Position numbers and translations under genes: made by a program
Assembly: GCA_036003885.1 (NCBI GenBank)
Contig: DASYSA010000314.1
Span: forward strand, 1-11,786
Source of the DNA: DASYSA01 sp036003885
Lineage (GTDB): Bacteria > Acidobacteriota > Blastocatellia > UBA7656
Length of the DNA: 11,786 nt
Direction of reading: 5' to 3'
Shown: one piece after another, positions 7,110 to 11,786 of the stretch
How the letters are laid out: the number at the start of each line of letters is the position of its first letter
Numbering within the stretch: position 1 is the stretch's first letter
The notes under the pieces: generated by a model
Told to the model about the DNA's origin: nothing
Seen by the model: only the letters and a program-made list of their open reading frames with translations
Databases searched by the model: none

Positions 7110-8334
7110 TGCTGCCCATCCTGCTCCTGCAGCCGTAAAGACTGAGCGCGTAGAGCATCCACGCCTGAGCCCACCTCATGAACGGTGTCTTGATCGTGTA
7201 AAGGCGATGCCGCTGAAAGTAAAAGAACCCTGAAGGGTCTTGCATGTTTTTTATGGCCCAATTGACTGATCGTTCGGACATTTCGTTTGCGGCGGGCATC
7301 AAGTCGGCCATTTCTACAAAAGTAATCACGGCTTGCGCCGAGCTGTGAACGTCTATCGGGTAGAGCGAGTCATGATAGTATCTGGGTGTTGAGTCCGCAA
7401 GAAAGAATCTCGTCGCATAAAAATCGTAGCCGCGCTTCAGGCTCTGCCGGCATCTATCCGTCCCGAGGTGCTCGCCTATGCGCTTGAGTGACACCAGAAT
7501 GAAGCCGGTGTGAAAACTGTCAACCCAGCGTTGCGACGGACCCTCTCCGTAAGACCAACAACCGTCGGCGTGTTGCCTGGCAATCGTGAACTCGACGGCC
7601 TTCTCTGAAGCTTCACGGTACTCAATATCCCCGCTCTTGCTGAATACTCTTGCCAGCAACTCGGCTGCGAGCAGGTTGACATTGTGAACGCGAGAGCGAT
7701 CCAGCGGTGTATAGCTGAAGCAGTATCCAGTTCGATCCTCAGAGCGGTTGAGCCGATCGAGGAGAAATCGGCAGCTGCTCTGTGCCGTTTCGAAGGCCCG
7801 CACGCTTCCGGTTCGCTCATACCAGTCAAGATAGGCCTGCGCCGCAAACACAGTGCAGACGACATTGGGGGTGCCACTCGGAGCGAAGAAGGCGCGCGAT
7901 TGCCAGTCGAAATTGTAACCCCATGCCGCCTCGGCCTCTCTCGAGATCCGAAGCGAGTCAAGCGAGCCAATCAAAAAGCTGAAGTCTTCAATCAACCCGG
8001 CGGCGATATCATTCGGGTTCGAGGAATGGTACTCACGCGGAGGCGAGACGTTTTCAGGCAGAACCTGCCCAAAGCGATCAGAAAGAAGAGCGATGGCTCG
8101 TGCAGCCAATGCCAGACCCTTCGAGTTGAGGCTCTTCTTGATTCTTAGCAGAGGCCGAATGTTAACGGGGCTGCGTTTGACCAACTGAGTGATCAACGTT
8201 CGAGGAAGCTTGTGTCCTGGAAAAAAGATGCCCGCGACCGGGCTATTCAACCCATCGTAGGGATCGTACCCCGCCCACGACTCCTTGCGGCAATAACTGA
8301 GGAGAGCACCCAGGGCGCGATGACAGTCTTCCAT
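7102..8334 (-). CDS. (Alpha/alpha)-toroid protein of the polysaccharide locus, function unknown
   Basis: The 410-residue product is largely helical with aromatic-rich repeats typical of six-hairpin or terpene-cyclase-like toroids. Examples are WGYNFDWQSR (138-147), a helix pair around 155-195, HNVNLLAAELLARV (217-230), HADGCWSYGEG (255-265) followed by WVDSFHTGFIL (270-280), and YYHDSLYPIDVHSSAQAV (319-336), ending in RWAQAWMLYALSLYG (387-401). Conserved His, Asp and aromatic residues at the inner helix ends suggest a carbohydrate-binding or acting pocket. No signal peptide is seen. I recall similar proteins near polysaccharide genes, sometimes carrying unreliable enzyme names, so no enzyme is assigned. 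The start at 8334 is preferred over the longer frame (to 8400), which would run back into the upstream gene. The leader before it is 11 bases of repeat with no Shine-Dalgarno sequence. Confidence 0.75.
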   Translation of the reverse strand: MEDCHRALGALLSYCRKESWAGYDPYDGLNSPVAGIFFPGHKLPRTLITQLVKRSPVNIRPLLRIKKSLNSKGLALAARAIALLSDRFGQVLPENVSPPREYHSSNPNDIAAGLIEDFSFLIGSLDSLRISREAEAAWGYNFDWQSRAFFAPSGTPNVVCTVFAAQAYLDWYERTGSVRAFETAQSSCRFLLDRLNRSEDRTGYCFSYTPLDRSRVHNVNLLAAELLARVFSKSGDIEYREASEKAVEFTIARQHADGCWSYGEGPSQRWVDSFHTGFILVSLKRIGEHLGTDRCRQSLKRGYDFYATRFFLADSTPRYYHDSLYPIDVHSSAQAVITFVEMADLMPAANEMSERSVNWAIKNMQDPSGFFYFQRHRLYTIKTPFMRWAQAWMLYALSLYGCRSRMGSNG

Positions 8335-8348
8335 GATTTTGGATTTTA
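8335..8348. repeat. Short GATTTTG heptamer remnant at a gene junction
   Basis: ATTTTGGATTTTA fills the 11-base gap between two minus-strand genes. It includes the TAA stop of the upstream gene (8346-8348) and borders the start codon of the toroid gene (8332-8334). Its units match those of the elements at 1675-1812 and 1906-2027, but no inverted partner lies nearby, so it looks like a single arm or remnant. Confidence 0.6.
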
Positions 8349-8828
8349 GTTCTGAACTTCGACGGGGACCTCGACGTTGATGGTCTGCGGTCGCAGGCAC
8401 TGCTCGTTGTTACAAGCCTGAATCGTCAGCTTGCCTTGAATGGCGTGAGCTCCAGGCGATGAGCCGGGCAACGCCCGAATCGTGAACTTCAAAACCGCTC
8501 GCCCTTCGTATACCGACATCGGCTTGTCGGAGAAGCTGAACTTCTGCATCTTCGGCTTCGGATAGAGGACCCGCCCGGCAGAGATCCCCGCCTGTGGCTC
8601 GACCTTGAACGCCGTCGCGACGAGAAACTTATCCAGAGGGCGGTTTGAGTTGATGTGATATCCGGAATCGATATCGATCACGACTCCAGCCTGTAGCGAC
8701 GCGCCCCTCTTCACACGATAACCGTCCTGCTCCGCTTTCACCTTCACCACCTTGGCCGATGACTGGGCCATCGCCGCAAACCCCAGACAGCCGATCACTA
8801 TGAATGACGATAATACTCTCGATTTCAT
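8346..8828 (-). CDS. Secreted DsbD alpha-domain-like protein
   Basis: The 160-residue product has a signal peptide: basic MKSR, a hydrophobic stretch 7-20, and a likely cut after Ala21 in AMA-QSS. The mature part resembles the immunoglobulin-like N-terminal domain of the thiol:disulfide interchange protein DsbD. The match includes the GYHINSNRP segment (56-64), FLVATAF (68-74), YPKPKMQKF (89-97), VYEGRAVLKF (107-116) and a Cys pair at 139 and 144 (QACNNEQCLRP). In DsbD the corresponding Cys pair passes electrons to periplasmic partners. The membrane and thioredoxin-like domains of full DsbD are absent, so a partner would be needed. A strong Shine-Dalgarno sequence (GGAGGGG, in 8829-8839) sets the start. 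It sits between polysaccharide genes with a 124-base upstream gap, so it may have its own promoter. Confidence 0.8.
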   Translation of the reverse strand: MKSRVLSSFIVIGCLGFAAMAQSSAKVVKVKAEQDGYRVKRGASLQAGVVIDIDSGYHINSNRPLDKFLVATAFKVEPQAGISAGRVLYPKPKMQKFSFSDKPMSVYEGRAVLKFTIRALPGSSPGAHAIQGKLTIQACNNEQCLRPQTINVEVPVEVQN

Positions 8829-8897
8829 CTTCCCCTCCCTGACCCAATCAATTGCAAACAGAACTGTAAATCTTCTCTCTCACGCCCGCTCTTCTGG

Positions 8898-8911
8898 AGC
8901 GCACGTGCGCT
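8898..8911. promoter_or_regulatory. 14-bp perfect palindrome in the gap upstream of the DsbD-like gene
   Basis: AGCGCACGTGCGCT is its own reverse complement. It lies about 70 bases before the start codon of the DsbD-like gene, in the 124-base gap after the two-domain oxidoreductase gene. A dimeric regulator operator is possible. A hairpin terminator is less likely because there is no loop or T-run. The rest of the gap shows no clear promoter. Confidence 0.3.
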
Positions 8912-8952
8912 TCCGCAAGCCGACAAGCGATTGGTAACGCACTCAACTCTGA

Positions 8953-11124
8953 TCACGCCATCAGAGGCCCCGTCTCTATGCTCGCCGCTTCCCCGCCCTT
9001 CGCACACCGAACAACGGCAAAGCAGGTCAGGCTCGTCGCAACCAGAGACTCAAGAGAGATCGGCGGGGGCGTCCGGCCTCGTACGGCTTCAAAAAACGCT
9101 TGAACCTCAGCCGAGTGCCCCTTGTCCTGGCTCCCGCCACCCAGCTTCACTCTCTTCCCTTCCCTTGTGAAGTGCCCACTCTTGAAGTCGTCGATCAACG
9201 CCACCGAGCCGCCGCAGAATATCTCAATCTGCTCTTTTCCCACCGATTTATCGCCGCTTGCAGTATAGACGATCGAAGCGACCGAACCGTCAGCCATCCT
9301 CATTGCGACCGCTACACTGTCGTCCACGAATCCCGTTCTCTCCGTTTCGGAGACCGATTCCGCCGACACCCGAACCGGCAAGGCATCGGTCACCCACTGA
9401 ACGAAATCGATGAAATGGCACACCTCTCCGATGATTCTGCCCCCGCCCTCTGTTGCGTCGAGCGACCAGTGATCTTTTTGCAGCTGCCCGGCGTTAACCC
9501 GATACACAATGGTCATCGGGCCCGAGCGATGCGCGAATCGCTTCTTGACTTCTTGCGCCAGGGGAGCAAAGCGACGGTTGAAACCCACCATCAACAAAGA
9601 TCCCGATTTGAGAGCGGCAGCGGTGACCTCGCTCAATTCGCCTTCGGTGAGCGCCAGCGGTTTTTCAACAAAGACCGCCTTCCCGGAACTCAATCCTTCG
9701 GCTGCAAGACGCGCATGCGAATCGTGCCTCGTCGCCACGAATACGCAAGCCGTCCTCTCGTCACCCAGGATTCGCCCGTACTCCGTCGTCGCGTAGGAGA
9801 ATCCGAACTGTTCGGCAGTATTCTTAGCCGATACGCCGGTTGCCGCCGCCACACCAAGGAGCTGAACCTTCGCTGAACGCCGCGCAATGGGCAAGAGCAC
9901 TCCCCGCGCAAACGCTCCAGCTCCGATGAAGCCGACTCCCATGTCATCTTTGCCAAGGCTCTTGGCCAGGATGAGCTTGACCGGCTCAGCTCGCACCTTG
10001 CGCGCAGCCGGGTATTCAAGCACCACACCGCAGTAGCGCTCACCACCCTTTCCGGTGATCAATTCGTAGGCCTCGGTGGCCCGCTCTACGCTGAAGCGAT
10101 GGGTAGTCAGCAGCTCGATGCGAATCTTTCCCTCGGCGGCCAGATGCAGGAACGCCTCCATGTTCCGCTTTTCGGTCCACCTCACGTAGCCGATGGGATA
10201 ATCATTCCCCTTCTCTTCGTACTGCGGATCGTATCGTCCCGGTCCATACGAGCGCGAGAGGCGAAGCTCAAGCTCCTTCTCGTAGTACACATGGCGCGGC
10301 ACATCCATTCCGACCATACCGACGACGACGACGCGAGCTCTATCGCGCGCCAGTTGGCCCGCAAGCTCGATGGGCTCGTTCGACTTCGTGCCGGCGGTAA
10401 CGATAATGCAGTCTGCTCCGCGTCCGTCAGTGAAAGCGGAGCACGCCTCAACCGCTGACTGTGTATCGCCGGTCATATCCGCTCCCGAGCGAGTGGCCAG
10501 TTCGCACGCGGCCGGGTCGATGTCGATCCCGAGGACCCGGCAACCAGCGGCCTTCAGGAGCTGAACCGTGAGCTGACCGACAAGGCCGAGCCCAATCACG
10601 GCGATAGTCTCGCCCAGTCGGACCTCCGCTTGTCGTATTCCGTGCAGGGCGATCGAACCGACTGTGGCATAGCAGGCCGATTCGAGCGGGGTGCCCTCGG
10701 GAACCTTGCAGCACAGGTTCTGAGGCACAAAGAGGACTTCTGCATGCGATGCGTAGCCGCCACCGGCACAAGCAACGCGGTCACCGACTTGAAGGCCGCG
10801 CACCGCTTCGCCGACGGCGACAACAATGCCAGATGCGCTGTAGCCCAGCGGCTTGATCTGATCGAGCCTCGCCTTCACCTTCGCGTATGTCGAACGCAAT
10901 CCCTCGCGTTTGAGGGTGTCGAACATCTGACGGACGAGGTCCGGGCGTCCGCGCGCCTTTCCGATGAGAGAATTCTGCGCGGTCTCGACTATCGTCCTCT
11001 CGGTTCCGGCGCTGATGAGGGAGTAGGCAGTATCCACCAACACTCCGCCTGGCCTGAGTAGAGGCGGAGGCAGGTCTTCGACCTTGAGTTCCCCGGTTCG
11101 GAAGTTTTGTACGACCTGCTTCAT
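8953..11124 (-). CDS. Two-domain oxidoreductase: MDR dehydrogenase fused to Gfo/Idh/MocA domain
   Basis: The 723-residue product joins two NAD(P)-binding enzymes. Residues 1-370 form a medium-chain dehydrogenase with GroES-like start, PLGYSASGIVVAVG (92-105), VGDRVACAGGGYASHAE (113-129) and the Rossmann motif VIGLGLVGQ (176-184). The usual zinc-site residues of alcohol dehydrogenases (Cys in G-x-CGTD and the GHE motif) are replaced by ISAGTE (37-42) and GYSASG (94-99), so a zinc alcohol dehydrogenase chemistry is unlikely. Residues 395-723 form a Gfo/Idh/MocA domain with GVGFIGAGAFARG (396-408), the VEKPLAL motif (486-492) and GGRIIGEVCHFIDFVQWV (561-578), holding the typical His570 and Asp573. 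Such fusions are known in bacterial polysaccharide loci, where a role in nucleotide-sugar or sugar oxidation and reduction is presumed; the substrate is unknown. The start codon touches a heptamer repeat and lacks a Shine-Dalgarno sequence. Confidence 0.9.
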   Translation of the reverse strand: MKQVVQNFRTGELKVEDLPPPLLRPGGVLVDTAYSLISAGTERTIVETAQNSLIGKARGRPDLVRQMFDTLKREGLRSTYAKVKARLDQIKPLGYSASGIVVAVGEAVRGLQVGDRVACAGGGYASHAEVLFVPQNLCCKVPEGTPLESACYATVGSIALHGIRQAEVRLGETIAVIGLGLVGQLTVQLLKAAGCRVLGIDIDPAACELATRSGADMTGDTQSAVEACSAFTDGRGADCIIVTAGTKSNEPIELAGQLARDRARVVVVGMVGMDVPRHVYYEKELELRLSRSYGPGRYDPQYEEKGNDYPIGYVRWTEKRNMEAFLHLAAEGKIRIELLTTHRFSVERATEAYELITGKGGERYCGVVLEYPAARKVRAEPVKLILAKSLGKDDMGVGFIGAGAFARGVLLPIARRSAKVQLLGVAAATGVSAKNTAEQFGFSYATTEYGRILGDERTACVFVATRHDSHARLAAEGLSSGKAVFVEKPLALTEGELSEVTAAALKSGSLLMVGFNRRFAPLAQEVKKRFAHRSGPMTIVYRVNAGQLQKDHWSLDATEGGGRIIGEVCHFIDFVQWVTDALPVRVSAESVSETERTGFVDDSVAVAMRMADGSVASIVYTASGDKSVGKEQIEIFCGGSVALIDDFKSGHFTREGKRVKLGGGSQDKGHSAEVQAFFEAVRGRTPPPISLESLVATSLTCFAVVRCAKGGEAASIETGPLMA

Positions 11125-11210
11125 TTGGATTTGTCAGTTGTCATTTGTCCGTTGTCCTTGGCTGGTTTACTGTGAGCCTCATCGACAGCCGGCAACTGAC
11201 AAATGACAAC
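11125..11210. repeat. TTGTCAG-type heptamer inverted repeat
   Basis: The left arm repeats with a 7-base period (TTGTCAG, TTGTCAT, TTGTCCG, TTGTCC) from about 11130 to 11157. The right arm at 11193-11213 carries complementary units (AACTGAC, AAATGAC, AACGGAC). The longest perfect match is 13 bp, 11137-11149 with 11198-11210, with a 48-base loop. The element fills the gap between the HTH-repeat gene stop and the oxidoreductase start codon. Confidence 0.85.
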
Positions 11211-11213
11211 GGA

Positions 11214-11786
11214 CTACACGAGCGGATATTCGGCTCGCATCCTATGCCTGTACTTTTGAAGGACCTTGTGGACCTGGCGCGGGCTCACTTTTCCTATGCG
11301 GCCGGCGATGCTGTAGTGGAGCCCGTGTTCGGGAGGAGCCGGCGCAGCCAGATACTCCATATAGGCGTCGAGAATCTGTTGCTGAACCTCGGCCGGCGGG
11401 TCAGGCACAACAGCAAAGGTCCGTTCGTCATCGTGAAGCACGTCCAGCCACCTGAGCACCTGCCACCGAGTTATGTATCCCAGTTGCTCGGCGATCTTTG
11501 CGGGCAACTCGGTTAGAGGATAGTGTCTTTTCTGCAACTCTTCCCAGTAGAGCTTCTCGATCTCAAACAGCTGCTGGCGATTCGGGTTGGGAGTGGGCGA
11601 TTTCTCGTATTCAGCCATCGACCATTCGCGGATCAGCTTCATGACCTGTTTATATGCCAGTCCGAGGGCCACGCTAATCGCGCGACGGCGTCCCCCTTCA
11701 GGCCTGTGCCCGCTTTCGACGAACCGTTGATACATCTCGATCGCGCGGCGCTTCTGTTCCTCGGCGACAGTCGCCTTGCCCTGTGT
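11214..11786 (-). CDS. Protein with three tandem helix-turn-helix-like repeats (5' end outside window)
   Basis: The frame is open to the window edge: 17 codons precede the first internal ATG (11735), so the true start may lie outside. The visible 190 residues (numbered from the edge) hold three related units of about 61 residues. Each has a Tyr (19, 80, 142), then exactly 18 residues later an Ile (37, 98, 160) starting I-A/S-x-x, a Gly 5 residues after that (42, 103, 165), and a QV pair (47-48, 109-110, 171-172) followed by hydrophobic positions. This is the spacing of a helix-turn-helix whose recognition helix contains QV. The units are separated by Pro-rich linkers (SPTPNPN, VVPDPPAE). The protein is basic at both ends and has no membrane segment. 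I do not recognise the family; multi-site DNA binding is inferred. It lies upstream of, and in line with, the polysaccharide genes and could regulate them. Confidence 0.75.
   Translation of the reverse strand, partial: TQGKATVAEEQKRRAIEMYQRFVESGHRPEGGRRRAISVALGLAYKQVMKLIREWSMAEYEKSPTPNPNRQQLFEIEKLYWEELQKRHYPLTELPAKIAEQLGYITRWQVLRWLDVLHDDERTFAVVPDPPAEVQQQILDAYMEYLAAPAPPEHGLHYSIAGRIGKVSPRQVHKVLQKYRHRMRAEYPLV

Noticed and set aside
9100..9876. 258-codon plus-strand frame opposite the two-domain oxidoreductase
   Set aside because: Antisense to the Gfo/Idh/MocA coding region with all motifs intact on the other strand; no domain or ribosome site.

Overview
The window looks like chromosomal DNA from a GC-rich bacterium. 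Three things suggest Acidobacteriota (possibly the Blastocatellia side), but this is an inference with modest certainty: a conserved replication/recombination block, an exopolysaccharide locus, and abundant hairpin-forming intergenic repeats with a 7-base period. No rRNA or marker gene here settles the taxonomy.

Left part (1-920): the last codons of a plus-strand gene run into a convergent minus-strand alpha/beta-hydrolase-fold gene. That hydrolase lacks both the usual nucleophile serine and the catalytic histidine.

Centre-left (921-5412), plus strand: tadA, tRNA-Ser(CGA), tRNA-Ser(GGA), SRP RNA, dnaX, ybaB/ebfC and recR. The order tadA / SRP RNA / dnaX / ybaB / recR matches the well-known Firmicute arrangement (tadA-scr-dnaX-yaaK-recR in Bacillus subtilis), so this is ancient synteny. 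The tadA reading frame ends inside the first tRNA. The three stable RNA genes are separated by long palindromic repeats, one of them a perfect 27-bp inverted repeat, which nearly touch the RNA gene ends.

Right part (5529-11786), minus strand, read right to left: a partial gene for a protein with three tandem helix-turn-helix-like repeats; a two-domain oxidoreductase (MDR dehydrogenase fused to a Gfo/Idh/MocA domain); a small secreted DsbD-alpha-like protein; an (alpha/alpha)-toroid protein; and a polyprenyl-phosphate sugar-1-phosphate transferase. The oxidoreductase, toroid protein and sugar transferase fit one end of an exopolysaccharide or O-antigen-like locus. The sugar transferase would load the first sugar on the lipid carrier and the oxidoreductase may make or modify a sugar precursor. 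The toroid gene and the transferase gene overlap by 8 bases.

The most striking non-coding feature is the repeats. Three unrelated repeat sequences (GGATTTT/GGATTGC type, CTCAGTA type, TTGTCAG type) share a 7-base period and an inverted layout. They sit flush against start codons, stop codons and RNA ends. A fourth repeat has a roughly 9-base period. Several genes whose start codon touches a repeat have no visible Shine-Dalgarno sequence.
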